Of a DNA stretch of 64,000 bases, positions 12,170-25,587 are shown piece after piece. The stretch is taken from the NCBI GenBank assembly GCA_017607445.1, contig JAEVHH010000005.1, positions 3,353,001-3,417,000 of the forward strand, in the 5' to 3' direction. This stretch comes from Histoplasma ohiense (taxonomy: Eukaryota; Ascomycota; Eurotiomycetes; Onygenales; Ajellomycetaceae). Each line of letters starts with the position of its first letter. Position 1 is the stretch's first letter. A program made the translations under genes and the position numbers. A model generated the notes under the pieces. That model made no database searches, was not told where the DNA came from, and saw only the letters and a program-made list of their open reading frames with translations.

Positions 12170-14457
12170 CTAAACAGTCTCCTTCATTACCCCGTTCCCA
12201 TTCACATTCTCATTCTCTGCCTTCTCTTGCAGCTTCTTCTCCTTTCTCTCACGCTTCGCGATGATCCGGGCCTGTCTGGCGTGCTCCTGCGCTTCCAGCC
12301 CAGTTTTTGTAACTTCGTGGTCCCGACTAAGTTCCTTCTTCTTAATGAAAAGGCTGAATACACAACCTAAGGCACCAATGGCAGCGTAAAAAACCCATAC
12401 ACGGCTAAAGGCGACGTTGTATACATCCAACAGCACATCTCGCTGTGCCTGCGTTATGGCGGCTAAGCTTTCCCCTCGCACCCCGGCAAAATTTCCAACG
12501 AACTGATTAGCGAGTTCTGGTCCGAGTGCAGCCAATATCCTTGGCGCGGATTGTTTGAGGACATTTTGATAGACCACCCCGCCCAGCACAACAGACGTGG
12601 CGGTCGAGAGCTGTCTGACAAACGAATGCGTTGAGGTGGCCGTTGATACTTCCGACTGGGGAACTCGTGACTGAAGAGCCAGGAGGGGGGCCTGGAAATT
12701 CGGGCCGGTCCCGCTACCAGCAATCGCTTGGTATATAATCAGCCTTGGCCAGGATGTGTATGGTTTGAAATCGATGTACAAGCCAGTACCCAGCGTCATA
12801 ACAAACATGCCCAATCGGATAAATTCGACGTATGTGCCCGTCTTGCGGATGGCAAAGCCGATGATGAAGGAAACGACGGATAGAGAGACTACTTGGGGTA
12901 GAATATAGACGCCACTCATGATGGGGGACGTGCCGAGGACCGTTTGGAAGTAGAGAGGGAGGAAGAATGCGCCGGCGATGAAGTTGGACGCGTGCGACCA
13001 GTTCAATAACAGGGTGAAGACGTTGCTCCGGTCTGCGAACAGGGCCATTGGCAGGATGGGATACTTGGCCACTTTACGTTCGATTATGACGAAGAGTCCC
13101 AGAGTGATGGCGCCAAAAATCAGGAGGCAAATCACTGTTGGGGAATTCCAGGGCAGAGTTATGCCGCCGAATTCGAGGCCGAAAAGGAACATGAGTGTCC
13201 CACCAATGATGAGTATGGTGCCCAGCCAGTCAATTGTACTCAGGCCGGCGATCAGTGAGGTTTTGGGGGTGTCGATTTTGAGCCATATGAGAAGAGTTAC
13301 GAGTGCGAGGCCGCCAAATGGGACTGTAGAGGAATCTAAGCGTTAGGTTCTTGAAGGAATATTAATGAGGATAGAGCCAGCAACTGACGGTTGATATAGA
13401 AACACCATCTCCATGTCACTTTCTCGGTAAATAGGCCTCCCACGACGGGGCCAAGGGAGCCTGCGATAGCCCACGTCATTCCGAACATTGCATAATATAC
13501 TGGACGCTCTCTGAGGGCCAAAGTTTCTCAGTTTAGAACTTGGGTTATTCATGTTTATAACAACCAGATGAGGGGGAAACAAGGGGATTGGAAAGTAGAA
13601 AAGAGGGGAGAAAACCATCAATGAGAGAATATATTGCATGCGTACGTACCTTTGGCTGAACAAATCACCCACACAAATCTGTCCAAGCAAAACCAGGCCG
13701 CCGCCACCGACTCCTTGAATGGCTCTTCCAGCAATCAAGATTGCTGTATTCGGCGCCAGAGCACACATCAGACTCGAAAGTAAAAACAAGACGTTTGCAA
13801 CGACAATGATGGGCTTGCGGCCCCAGATGTCACTCAGTTTTCCCCAAAGGGGAATGACTGAAGCATTGCCGAGGAGGTATGATGAAGCCATCCATGAATA
13901 GCCGCTTTCGGATGTGTTGAACTGGCGAGCAATTGTAGGCAGAGCCGTGGCGATAATTGACTGCTTCAAAGTTAACATCTACACGTCTAGAAGAATGGGA
14001 AGATGATGGCTCACCATATCAAGGGCTGCGAGGAATAACGCGAGCTAATGTACACCAGGAAATGCGTCAGCTTGCCTATGTCCATTTTCAATCTATATTC
14101 AAGCTATACAGAAAAACGGGTCTTTATGCGAGGAAAAGGGGAAGGTTATAGTTCACTCACACAAAGTGCAAACATGACCACAGCTATCTGCTTCTTTGTC
14201 ATTTTCTCACTTTGCGCCGGACGATCATCTGCCACAGCTGTCGTTATATCATTTCCCCCTGTTCTTGGAGTCGCCGGGCTGTCTGATCCAGTATCGTCTT
14301 GCTCCAGGCTTGCGACCCCCGTCTGGCTTCCATTTGTGTCGAGCATTCCCATTCCTGCAGGCTTTTCACAATCGAACTCCTTTTCCATGATCGGGCTGTG
14401 GCCTGCCTGTGTCGTGGTAGGGCTATCGGGTGTGTAGTCTTCTCCAGCAACCCCCAT
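12170..14457 (-). CDS. 14-TM MFS transporter, DHA2 / Fnx1-Vba-like
   Basis: Five exons (14457-14161, 14044-14015, 13960-13650, 13510-13389, 13323-12170) join in phase to 637 residues. Exon 2 is a 30-nt exon coding LALFLAALDM. The first ~85 residues are a soluble acidic tail. Then come IAVVMFALC-LALFLAALDM-SIIATALPTIAR (TM1), LWGKLSDIWGRKP (the MFS motif A loop), GRAIQGVGGGGLV (motif B region) and GSLGPVVGGLFTEKVTWRWCFYINLPFGG (antiporter motif C and TM5-6). Further hydrophobic segments follow, with a charged cytosolic tail rich in Lys and Glu. The signature is that of the fungal drug:H+ antiporter-2 group that includes vacuolar basic amino acid transporters and multidrug pumps. The substrate cannot be told from sequence. 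No biosynthetic cluster surrounds it. Confidence 0.93.
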
Positions 14458-14840
14458 ATTTGCTCTGGAAGGAAAGATATCTTTCGATATTCCCTCTGCA
14501 AGAAATCATATACGGCAATCAAATATCAAGAATCCTAGTGATTGGTGCGCAGAGAGATTTGTCAATTAACTAATAACTATAGACAGGATGTTTATGAGGA
14601 TAGTGTGGATATGCAAATATCAACGAACAGGAAATATGAAGCCAAAAAAAGCAGCTTTCTGCTTTTTCGTTTTTTTTTTAATGAGCCCACGGCCATCAAC
14701 GGCTTTTGAAGAATACTTTTCAAGAGAAATACCTGAACATCAAGAGAAACAACTTAATGACACACAACCCCTGTCCCGCTAAAGCCATAACAGGGATGTC
14801 AGATATATCACGAGAAGGAAAGCGGAAAAAAGGGAAAATG

Positions 14841-14869
<29 letters not shown>
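14841..14869. repeat. A29 homopolymer
   Basis: An uninterrupted run of 29 A in the gene-poor block upstream of the MFS gene. It is too long for reliable read accuracy. There is no adjacent pol III-like head, so a retroposon tail is not claimed. Confidence 0.9.
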
Positions 14870-14871
<2 letters not shown>

Positions 14872-15679
14872 TCAAAAGACTAACCGCAGGTATATGGTCG
14901 ATAATATTTTGGTCAAAGAGGCGAAAAAGGTCGCACAAACACATTGGGGCGAGGGGGGTTCCCACCTCGGCAGACATCTTGAGAATTCTAGATGCTTTTG
15001 CTTATTGATCTAATGTGCTCGGGAACTCGGTTTCCGGAATGCACCAGTGTAAATACGATGCTAACAAAACCTACGAGAAGGAGCTAAGCCGGAGTGTTGG
15101 TCAACACCGATTCAAACTTCATGGCTTATCTCCATACTCCTGATGATTCGAGAACGGAACCAAGCCTCCTCGAAGCTTAACCCGGGTAGCTATCTTCTTA
15201 TCAATCAGATAATCTCATCTGCTTCGAAGTGTCAGGCAAGTTTTATTAACCCCTGCTTTCTTCTTCACGCAATCACTCCGACTCTTTCATCAAATTGGTG
15301 ATGACGAAAGAAAAACAGAAGGAACGAAAAAAATCTACGTACGGAAAGGATTCCGCCACCTCCTTGCTCACAATTGGCCATATGAAAGAAAGCCTCCAAG
15401 CTGCTTGCTCTTGTCCGGCACTCCTGAATCCTGATCAATCCTCGCGCTGGATGCTGGTCAAAGTGCCTGTCAATTTCTGCGTTTCGGCTTCTTTATCAGA
15501 ACCTTTTCAAACCACGCGATGGGTTCCGCAAACCATTATTGGTGGCGTCCCACGTGAGTGCCATGCGGTGGCTGGATGGGAGAGTAGAGATCGACACGTA
15601 AAATAATATGACGTGAGAAAGCGATTCGCTCGCTTCGCAGGATTTTTTTACTCTATACAGAATGTCGTTTCTATCCACC

Positions 15680-15681
<2 letters not shown>

Positions 15682-15712
<31 letters not shown>
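15682..15712. repeat. (CAT)n microsatellite
   Basis: About ten consecutive TCA/CAT units in noncoding DNA. Confidence 0.95.
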
Positions 15713-18700
15713 TTGCTCTTAGAGTTCAGGGAGATTTTGAAGGTACCTAAACTCTACCCGCGCCCAGCCAATCGGCTATTGATGGCCGAAAACCCCAGGT
15801 GCTAACCGAGGCCGTGTTGAGGGCGCACTTCTTAATTCCGATGGCTGTTCACCAGTAACCCCGCTCGTGAAGATCCGACAGCAAGCTCACCCTTCCAATT
15901 TTTTTTTTTTCGACTTGAATCGCAAACCTCAGTTCTATCCCGTCGCATATAGAACAACCAGGGTGCAATGTTTCCAGGCTACTTAAAATGCCGCATTTCA
16001 ACCCTGGAACTCGGTACACGGTGCGGGGTGCAAGCGACAATGTTTTGAAGCTTTTGAGGGCTGTGAATGGTCACCGGGATGGTTCCTAGCCACTCCTCTT
16101 ATCATTTGAACTTAATGGCAGAAGGGTTGTGATCTGCTCGTTGTGAGTCATTCATTGCTGGCCCGCATCGACCTAAGGACAGCCAAAATTTGTATGACAG
16201 CCATCGAACGGATCAGTTACGCCTTTGCTGCGTGCTTCATGGTGATAGAACTCTTCATTCATCATTTGGCCAACCTCCCCTGGGGCCAGCAAGCGAGTGA
16301 CGATAATTACCTGAGACTCTCAAAACACGATTATACCAGCATTTCGTTTCCCAGGTGCAGGGGCGTGCATTGCCCCCGCCTAACCTTTGAATCCGAGCGC
16401 ATATATGTGGCGTTGCGTATCCGACGTGTCGAATCAGAGAAAACCGTGTCGTAGAGGAGCAAGTGAGTGCAGACTTTGAGCAACTTTACTTTGGCTTTCA
16501 GAAGGCAATAAGACACTTAAATCTCGGGCAACTCGTTATAGTTGCTTTTCCTGTGTGCGTTCTGTTACTAGATACAGTATCTAACTTGTGGAATTCCTGA
16601 AAACTTTTCCGCGCCACATATTCGGGAGACGAGGGCCCTACCTCGAACTGACTACCCATCAAGTCAACCCAAATTTCTTAGTATAACCCGGCCTCGGGAA
16701 CGTTCGTGACATCGACGAGGCATACACCCTCCAGACACGATGAAGTTTTAAAGGTTGAATCTAACAGCCCTCGAGCTCAACACACTACCTCTAGCATTAT
16801 TTTAGGCTCACACATCTAGTTATGACCAAAAAGGGCTCTAGGCTATAACTTACATTAGAAATCCTGGAGATGGAATCAGCTTATGATATACTCTTTGCAG
16901 GCTTCGTGAAGTCTATCCGTGTTGCTTTTTTGATTTGATATAGATATGGGAGTAGTACACTGGAAGCGTCTGAGTCTCTGATGCACTCCTGGGCAGTGTT
17001 CTCTATCCGAGATCTTGGATATGATTTTCGTTCTGTGACCCATGCTATCTTTGACTTCTGCTAGTCTCCTCCACTTCCCGTAGGTTAATGCAAGAGGATT
17101 TTTGCAAGTGGCTCTTCATCGCTTTTAAGATTTGCAAAGCACGGGTACTTGTCTTTTGGGAAGTAGTCCCCACATATCTTTCTTCCATTTGCGCACAGAA
17201 GAGGTGGTTGATACAATGGCAACGTATCAACATATGTCGTGATTCGTTTCTGCAGACGACTCCTGGCAGAAGAACAACGATTTCCGGTTAAACTGGGCCG
17301 AGGATTCAGTTCAAATGGAGCCTCGAGGATGATTTGAAGCAGTGTGTAAAACGATATAGATTCTCTCTGAAACCAGGATGGAAGGAGGAAGACCGCAGTT
17401 GATATTAAACACATTTGACACTAGTTAACTATTGAAGCCAGAGGAAGGTCCCAAAGAACCAAGGCTCGGATAATAAATATAATATGCTGCGTAGTGAAAG
17501 CTACCCTTGACTCTTTGAGTGGCTTCATACATTATTTACTTTCGATCTAAAATATGTAATTTGGCCGTTTGGAAGCCCATGCATGCTGTAACAAACTAAC
17601 TAGTTAACTATGCATTGTGATTACATACTCGGAGTGCAGGGACCTGTTGCGCAAGAAGCTGATTGAAGATTTCTGGTCATTATTTGTTGATTCGCGAATC
17701 AAGCTTTAGCTTTCCATCTGCGCAAGCGGAAGGTGGCAAAAAGCAAAAAGTCTTTTTTTTTTTTTCCTGCTCCATAAAAAAAGAATCGGACCAATAGGGT
17801 TATGAGGGAGGCCTTGCGAAGTTTTTTTTTAAAGGTCACCCCGCTCCAACAATTTGATATCTCGTTAGCCTTGAATGCTTTCGAAAGATGAGGAAGAATG
17901 ATGACTCTGGCAGACACGAAGAAAATTTCTCCAATGCGAAAGACGAATGTAAATATATACTTTATCCCACAATCGCATGAGCGAATGCGGATATCGGTGT
18001 TGTCGGGGCGGACTCAAACGCGATAAATGGCTTCAAATGGCTTCCTCAGACTGCGGTATGCAGAGGGGCTGACCTTCAAACGTTGGAGTAATAACAATAT
18101 CTACTCGTACAGTAATTGACAAAGGCGGGAACGGCGCTATAGACTCGGGAGGGTAAAGAGTAGCTGTTTCTTTGAAGCAAGTTTGGTGGTTGCATGAAAG
18201 AGACCTCTTTTCTTGCCAGGTCCGGAAGTGGAGACATTGGGTGAGCAACCAGCGCAAAATTTGGGTTTATCCTGGAGGAAAAATTTGCCATACATGAACG
18301 TTGCGCCCGAGGGATGAGGTATGATGATTTTTTTTTTTTTTCCCACTAATTTTCTGCTAGGACGCGATGCGATGCGTCTCTGCGCTGAGGATAGGGCCTG
18401 TTACAAATAAATCTGGGCTGTTGCTAGGCAGTCCAGTATTAATACTCTCAATCCGGATACTCTCAATCTGGATTGGCCCTACAGAGAGTACAGGGCTGAC
18501 AAAGAAGCATGCAGAAATTAAAGGACCATAGAATATCACGACTGTTAATGAGTGCAGCAGTGCAACGGCAGTGGTGATTTAGCCAATCTCCCTGAGACAC
18601 CGTTCGCCTCCGCCCGCTTCAGATTGCGATGACCCAGGCTGATGTAACGGGCGGGCGCTGTCGTTAAGCTGGCCCCAGTGGCCCGCGCACCCAAGCCAGC

Positions 18701-19123
18701 CACTAACCTATGTGCCTTACCCTTTAGTTAAACCCAATGCCCAGCCCCGCCATACGCCCCACGGGCACTATCAAGTATTTTTCACCATTTTTGGGGACCA
18801 GATCTGTCGGCCATAGGTTGCTGTGTCATCAATCAGCATCATCTCTCCCCGCCTCCTCCCACCTCCACCTCCGCCATTTTCCACTCCATTCTCCTTCCTC
18901 CCTCGGCCTTCTTAAGGATCCGCATGTTCTTCGTCCATCTCAAGTCCTGATATTGATCTGGCTTATTTTCTACCTTGCGGTTTATTTTGATCGTTTCTGC
19001 CCAATTCTTCCGCGTCTTACGCAACCAACATTTTCTTCGAGTTTTGAACTCGAAGTCCCCACGATACCCCCGCCCTAAAATTTCCTCCTTGGCTCCTTTC
19101 CACCCTGCTGGCCCAATTGCACA

Positions 19124-20799
19124 ATGGCCAGCTCATTCACAGAAGCTTCAGACAGGCATGGTGCTACGTAAGTGATCTCTGTGGCTGGGCGGGACTTCGC
19201 CCGCCCGAAAAGCTTATCTCGTCAAAAGCCAGCGTCAAAATCAGACAAGAGGAAGAGGTGATACGCATTGGCTCTCATGACTTCTGCAACCTTCGCAAGG
19301 AGGGCCCACCATGGGCGATGCTTATTTCTGTCATCTTTTCAGTCAACCTTTGGCTCGCTGATTGCTCATATTTACTTGCGCCCGATCTGGCTTTGTTTTT
19401 ACTAATTCTCTCTCTCTCTTTTTTTTTTTTTTTGCCGACCCATTAGCTCGATCGAACTGAAGGATGACACCGTCATTGTCGTTCTTGGAGCATCGGGGGA
19501 CCTGGCGAAAAAGAAAACCGTGAGTTTCTAACTTGCCAGACTCACAGCTCATACTGACGAGATAGTAGTTCCCCGCCCTCTTTGGCCTGGTAAGCGGATA
19601 GACCTGAAATATAAGAATTACCCACGACCATGATTTAACTGCCGTTTATAGTATCGTAATAAGTTCCTCCCGAAAGATATCAAGATCATTGGATATGCGC
19701 GAACGAAGATGGATCGTGCCGAATACATCCGGAGAGTACGGTCATATATCAAGGTTCCCTCGAAAGAGGTTGAGGATCAGCTTACCGGATTCTGCGATAT
19801 CTGCTCGTATATTTCTGGACAGTACGACCAGGACGATTCGTTCGTTGTCTTAAACAAGCACTTGGAGGAGCTCGAGCAAGGGAAAAAAGAACAGAATAGG
19901 GTTTTCTATATGGCACTTCCTCCCAGCGTCTTCATAACCGTCTCTGAACACCTAAAAAAGAACTGCTATCCCAAGAATGGAATTGCGAGGATTATCGTGC
20001 GTTTTGCTTCTACTTTTTCCTTGAATTGGATGTGTTGGATGGACCGCTAATATTGGCTTCGCTCAATAGGTAGAGAAGCCGTTTGGAAAGGATCTGGGAA
20101 GCTCGCGGGAATTACAACGCGCATTGGAACCCAACTGGAAAGAGGAGGAAATATTCCGGATCGACCATTACCTCGGGAAAGAGATGGTGAAGAATATCCT
20201 GATTCTACGATTTGGTAACGAATTCTTCGGGGCTACTTGGAATCGCCATCATATCGATAATGTTCAGGTACGATTTACTTTAATCGCTCAGTGCATTCGC
20301 AGCGCATAATTACTGACGCATATCAGATCACTTTCAAAGAGCCATTTGGTACAGAGGGCAGAGGAGGATATTTCGATGAATTTGGCATTATCCGCGACGT
20401 TATGCAGAACCGTTAGTTCGCGTGAATCCCCACTCTATTTGCGTGGGATTTTATATTAATTTTTGGCTTTAGACCTCCTTCAAGTCCTAACCCTGCTGGC
20501 AATGGAACGGCCTATCTCCTTTTCCGCTGAAGATATTCGGGATGAGAAGGTACGTGTCCTGCGGGGGATTGACGCGATCGAACCAAAAAACGTCATCATT
20601 GGCCAATATGGAAAATCGCTCGACGGAAGCAAACCCGCATATAAGGAGGATGATACAGTGCCAAAAGATTCCAGATGTGCAACATTTTGCGCAATGGTGG
20701 CGTACATTAAGAATGAGAGGTGGGACGGCGTGCCCTTCATTCTGAAGGCGGGTAAAGGTTGGTTCTCCTCCTGCCCGAGACCCTGGAACATACTTCTTA

Positions 20800-20830
<31 letters not shown>

Positions 20831-21431
20831 AATATTCCAGCTTTGAACGAACAAAAGACAGAGATCCGCATACAATTCCGCGACGTTACCTCGGGTATCT
20901 TTAAAGACATTCCGCGAAATGAACTCGTAATTCGCGTACAGCCCAACGAGTCTGTATACATCAAGATGAACTCAAAACTCCCAGGTCTTTCCATGCAAAC
21001 CGTCGTTACAGAGCTTGATCTCACTTACCGGCGAAGATTCTCAGATCTGAAGATTCCCGAGGCATATGAATCTTTGATCCTAGACGCCCTGAAAGGGGAC
21101 CACTCCAACTTCGTCAGAGACGATGAATTGGATGCCAGCTGGAGAATCTTCACTCCACTATTGCACTACCTAGATGAGAACACGGAAATCACGCCAATGG
21201 AGTACCCCTATGGTAAGCTTCTCTCAACAGAACCCACCTTTCCTTCTCTTCTCTTCTCCATTCTCGCCCTCCCTTCTTTTTCGTCTTGCCTGACAGCTAA
21301 CTCGATTTCCTCCTTTTTAAGGTTCTCGCGGCCCGTCTGTCCTAGACGATTTCACGTCGTCATTCGGATATAAATTTAGTGACGCGGCCGGTTACCAGTG
21401 GCCTCTTACAACCACTCCAAACCGCTTGTGA
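19124..21431 (+). CDS. gsdA: Glucose-6-phosphate 1-dehydrogenase
   Basis: Nine exons (19124-19167, 19447-19519, 19569-19589, 19652-19996, 20070-20267, 20327-20411, 20473-20757, 20841-21212, 21322-21431) join in phase to 510 residues, the usual length. Landmarks: VVLGASGDLAKKKTFPALF (NADP+ dinucleotide loop), VEKPFGKDL, RIDHYLGKE (active-site signature with catalytic His), [34 protein letters not shown], and the C-terminal GYKFSDAAGYQWPLTTTPNRL. It catalyses the first, NADPH-producing step of the oxidative pentose phosphate pathway in the cytosol. Exon 3 is only 21 nt. Intron 1 (279 bp) has a long poly-T tract before its acceptor, and intron 7 has T25 at 20806-20830. Start: first ATG, giving MASSFTEAS. 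Confidence 0.97.
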
Positions 21432-21608
21432 CAATCAAAGTTTGCGTGAGGTTGAATCCGTTCCTTGTTAACTTAATTGTGTAACGTGTTCCATCGTTCA
21501 GTCGCCCGAGCCAACTACCCGCAGGAACGGTGACCCCAATATATATATATTCTTTGCTTTTTAATTCAAGAAAAAGAAAAGGAAAAATTACGGATTCAAC
21601 AAAAAACG

Positions 21609-21639
<31 letters not shown>

Positions 21640-21640
21640 A
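21609..21640. repeat. (GA)n followed by a G run
   Basis: About eleven GA units followed directly by a run of G, downstream of the G6PD gene. Confidence 0.9.
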
Positions 21641-22969
21641 ATGACGATAAATTCAACCTTATATGCCCCATTTTTGCGCTTAAGGTGTTTGGTGAGGTTG
21701 AAGAGAAAGAAAGCAATGACATTTGTGTGTGCATGTCAGGGGGAGGGGTAATGATAAAGTCAATCCGAAATGATGGAAACAAAAAAATGCTGGGCTATGA
21801 CGAAGGAGAGAAGGGATGGCTAAACAGGCGCTCAAATGAAGGGGGAGAAATTCATCTCATTTTCCTTTGTATGGGAGATTTGTTGGTTTGATTCCCATTG
21901 GATGCTCATTGACTTGTGTGGTTGCAAATGAAGATGAGATGTGGTTTGAAGAAGAGGGTTGTGTGTGTGTGAGCATCACAAACATTATGAGATACAAATG
22001 AACTCAAGGATTTTCCCCCTTTGTCTTAATGATTTTTCATTGTGTTCTGCTCACCCTTTCCTACTCTTCCCATAATTTCACAAAAAAAAAAAAACCTTGG
22101 TTCTTTTCCCACTGAAAGTCCCTTCTGCGGGTCCCTTGGATACCTTTTAGGGTTTGCTCAGCTCCTCTTATCTCTGATCTTTTAATCTACTCCTTCAGCA
22201 CCAAGTCTCATGTTCACCAACCAATCTTTACAATCCATTCAACCAGAAAAATTTCCCACTCTTGAATATTGTTGGACGTTAACCACGCCATCCTTTTTGT
22301 TATCCTGCCATATCTACTCTCAATCAAACAAACCCGCCCTCCTGCCCTCCTGCCCTCCTGCCCTTCTGCCCTTCTCCACCCCCTGTTTCTTCCAGTGCCT
22401 GCCTCCGTCTTTCCAACCCCGGGTCCATTTACCGAGGCAATCAAGACTTGATGTCCCTGCGCAACAGCCCACACCCCAAATACACATTTCTCTGCTGTCA
22501 CTAGAAAACTTAGCTGATGGGAAGGGGGGGAGGGGGGGGGGGGTCCCGAAGATTTTAATTAAAAGCAGTTGGACGTATTGCTAATTCCTCCAGAAACTAA
22601 AGGGATTCGAATTAGTTTTTAATCGAGAAATAATGTATTTGATTATATGGGTTTCTGTATGGGGAGGTGAGCTCATATAGCTATATAGCTATATATATAC
22701 TATATCGATGGCTAGATGGATAGGTGGGATATGAATGTAACACCTAGCTGTAGCTGTTCCATATTTTAGATTACAGTATGCAGCAGTATGCTTCTGGACT
22801 GCCATTTTTTTTTTTTTTGACTCTTTTGACTTGGAAGAATGAAGAATGGATTCCATCCGTTAATTGTTCAATGTGTACGGAGTAGAATTGTTGATTTTAA
22901 GCTGCCATTACACATTACATGAAATCTATTCTTACAAGAGTGGAATAGTGTATTAACCATGCGCCTAAC

Positions 22970-23000
22970 CTATGTACTGTACATACAGTACAGTACATAG
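22970..23000. repeat. Inverted repeat, 12-bp arms
   Basis: CTATGTACTGTA at 22970-22981 is perfectly complementary to TACAGTACATAG at 22989-23000, with a 7-nt spacer. A further CCATG/CATGG pair flanks it with an interruption on the left. It is noncoding and just precedes a poly-T run. Confidence 0.85.
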
Positions 23001-23177
23001 CATGGGTTTTTTTTTTTTTTTTTTCTCCCTTTCGTTTTCCTTTCCAACGGGTGTTTTCGGGGGTTAATGTATGAGATGGGTATTGACATGTTGATGTCTT
23101 GAAGCGAAAGACATAGTTACTCCTGTGCTGTGGCGGCTTATGTAGCAATGCATGCTGTGTAAACAAATTTGGAGGGA

Positions 23178-23245
23178 ATATTATTTATTTTATTTTATTT
23201 TATTTATTTATTATTTGTTTATTATTTGTGTTTATTTATTTTTAT
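23178..23245. repeat. TTTA/TTTTA-type low-complexity repeat
   Basis: A run of TTTA, TTTTA and ATTTG-like units, AT-only for most of its length, in the spacer upstream of the ABC transporter. Confidence 0.85.
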
Positions 23246-25587
23246 TCTACTTCGGGAGCAAACTCAGCACTTTTTCAACACGAGTTGGTTTCTCTGTAGC
23301 GTTTTGTTCGTATCCCAACCCGCAATTGAAGTCGCGTGAGGAGATCGAGGTTTAATGAGCAACAGCTCCTTTGGGAGGTTGCTGGCATTTTGGTTTAAAT
23401 TACTCCGGACTTTGTATTCGAACAGGGATCGAAGGTGGAAAACTGCTCCACAAGGGATGAAATGGCTAGTATGAACAAGGCATGGCGTAGACGGGACATT
23501 CTCGCTTGCATCTCCCTTAAATATATTCTGTATATATATATATATATATTGGGTTTTCACTCCGTACAATCCAGTGGATGGAACTATCGTTCTTCATTCT
23601 TTCTGTAGTTACTCGCGAGGTCTTCTGAGATCCAGGCAGAAGGCATTCTCGGGTGACGCGGCTTTGAGATGAAAGGACGATCGATCTGTTCAAACCATGC
23701 CCTGGACATGTCCTGTTATCATGTTACTCAACCCTGTGGCACCTCGCTACAGAAATAAAGTACGCAGGAATGCCGATAAACATATTTTAGGGGTATTCTT
23801 GATCAGCCCTTCAAGGGCTCAGTCGGTTGTCAAAATCATGGCCTGTAAATTTCTTCGGAGGGCAAGCATTCACAATCAATTCCCGTAGCGGCTTAGCCCA
23901 GCTCGTGGGTGTAGGTTAACAATGATATCTGGCCATTGGATGATGTTGGAGCCCGCTTTTCCACTCTTCGATCATGGGCAGCCGCTTCCAGCTAAGCGAG
24001 CAGCGCGGCTTATGCTGGAACCGAAAAGTGGGAGTTCGGAAGTGGGAGTTCTCGAAGCTCCGGAAGACCCAGAGCAGCGGAAGGCAAAGGAATCCTTTCC
24101 GGAATGAGTGCTGTGCCAAGGGTCTGGTACGCTGGTGTAATTTTTGGAGGTGGAGGTGGAGAGGCAGGATTCGAAAATGCCCAGCATAACATGACAGGTC
24201 GAGAATAATGCAGTAATTTTATGTCCAAACCACCAAGCGCTTCTGCCTGTCGAAACAAGCGGCGTGACTTTTACCCGAGACGGTCGATATATATGCCACT
24301 GTCTTGCAGGCACCAACGGGATGACGAGCCATGCGCTGTCCATGCCTCACGTCTATCCATAAGGGTCCTCCAAGAGACCCTGTCTATCGTGGTCACCGAC
24401 CAATAATCCCTGAGGATAATTTTTTTTTTTTTTTTTTGGCAAGCTCAAGCTGGATGACTGTGCGTCCATGTGGATCTGCATTTTTCCGCGCCTCAACCGG
24501 ATGGCAGCCTGATCGCGACACCTCTTGAACAGAAACGAAAGCCCATGTCTTTTTGCCACCGCCTTTGACATCGATCTCCCAGTTGTTTCTAGCTTAGGTT
24601 TCATTAGCTGGCTTGTTAACTACCCCGATTCTTCCTTACCCAAATAATTAGAAAAAAACACCCTCAAAATCCTGATCGTTGGTTGTTGACCTTTAAGTTA
24701 CCTAATCGCCTCAAGCTGTAAATCCATGATTCAATCCTTTTCGGTCGGGCCGCCCGATGGTGTGCATTTCAGGACATGCAACCTTGATCTGATTGATACC
24801 CGGCTCGTTGCGAGCTCGTCCCATGTTTCACGAGGTTTTCAACCATGCCCTAGTGTATTTCCAATAATACGCAGAATTATTTTCATGTTATTTCAGGATA
24901 TTATGACGCTTTGGCAATGAAAAACGTGGTATTCAAAACTTTAGCGGTTCAGGAACGCTCCGACTCGTGGGACCTCTAATCCTAGGCCGTCAGCTCCAGC
25001 TAGTCAAACACATCAGTGGTGTCCAGAGCGAGAGATCGGAAGGCATGAGCAGTAAACCGAGCACGCAGGGGTGGTACATGGGGGAAATCTCACGTCTATT
25101 TTTTGTTCTCCCTCCCGGTGAGGTCCCTAGAGGCAACAAACCGGCATCGCGAACGTGGACCGGATCTGGGAACGCTGGGCGCTGTTACCAACCGGGACCG
25201 TCTTTTACCGCCATCCGATCAGACCCACCTGCCAAATGACCCCCCCCAATGGGCGAAGTGAATATTTACTTCGTATCATCTCTATTCTTCCTACGGAGTA
25301 AAATATATATATCATCCATTTCTGTTCTCCCGTCTTTCGTTAAAATTTCCTTCTCTGTCTGTGTTTGCCTTATCTATTTTTACATAGGTGATATAGATCC
25401 CCGTGGTCTTTCCTGTCTTTCTTTTCTTGGAGCTTTCCTTTCCTCGTCCCATTTCGACTGCCAAAGAGAGTCGACTTCGCCCATAATCTGCCCCACGGGG
25501 TAGCCAGACGAAGTCTCGGGAGGCCCCGGTCTAGCCTCGGCTGCCCATCAGCCAAAGAGTATCAAATCATATCACGCAACATACCAG

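Larger units (their letters stand above)
14458..19123. other. Gene-poor 4.7-kb divergent intergenic block
   Basis: It lies between the MFS gene (-) and the G6PD gene (+). Small frames (for example 15295-15606, 16143-16454 and 17085-17414 on the minus strand) have no family resemblance or supporting splice structure. Visible structure consists of A29 at 14841-14869, a CAT repeat at 15682-15712, and a 15-bp tandem duplication (ATACTCTCAATCYGG) at about 18440-18469. The last 350 bp is pyrimidine-rich and is probably the G6PD promoter and leader. Decayed repeats cannot be excluded by eye. Confidence 0.45.
21432..25587. other. Gene-poor 4.2-kb intergenic block with simple repeats
   Basis: 3' flank of the G6PD gene and promoter of the ABC transporter. 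It holds a GA repeat running into a G run (21609-21640), CCTGCCCT repeats (about 22335-22375), a perfect 12-bp-arm inverted repeat (22970-23000), TTTA/TTTTA-type repeats (about 23178-23245), a TA repeat (23529-23550) and two GTACGGAGT-type motifs (22875, 23559). None of the short frames here resembles a known protein. Confidence 0.45.

Noticed and set aside
17085..17414. 109-codon minus-strand frame in the gene-poor block
   Set aside because: It reads faintly protein-like, but there is no recognised family, no supporting exon pair and no conserved motif. It may be a decayed repeat; not listed as a gene.
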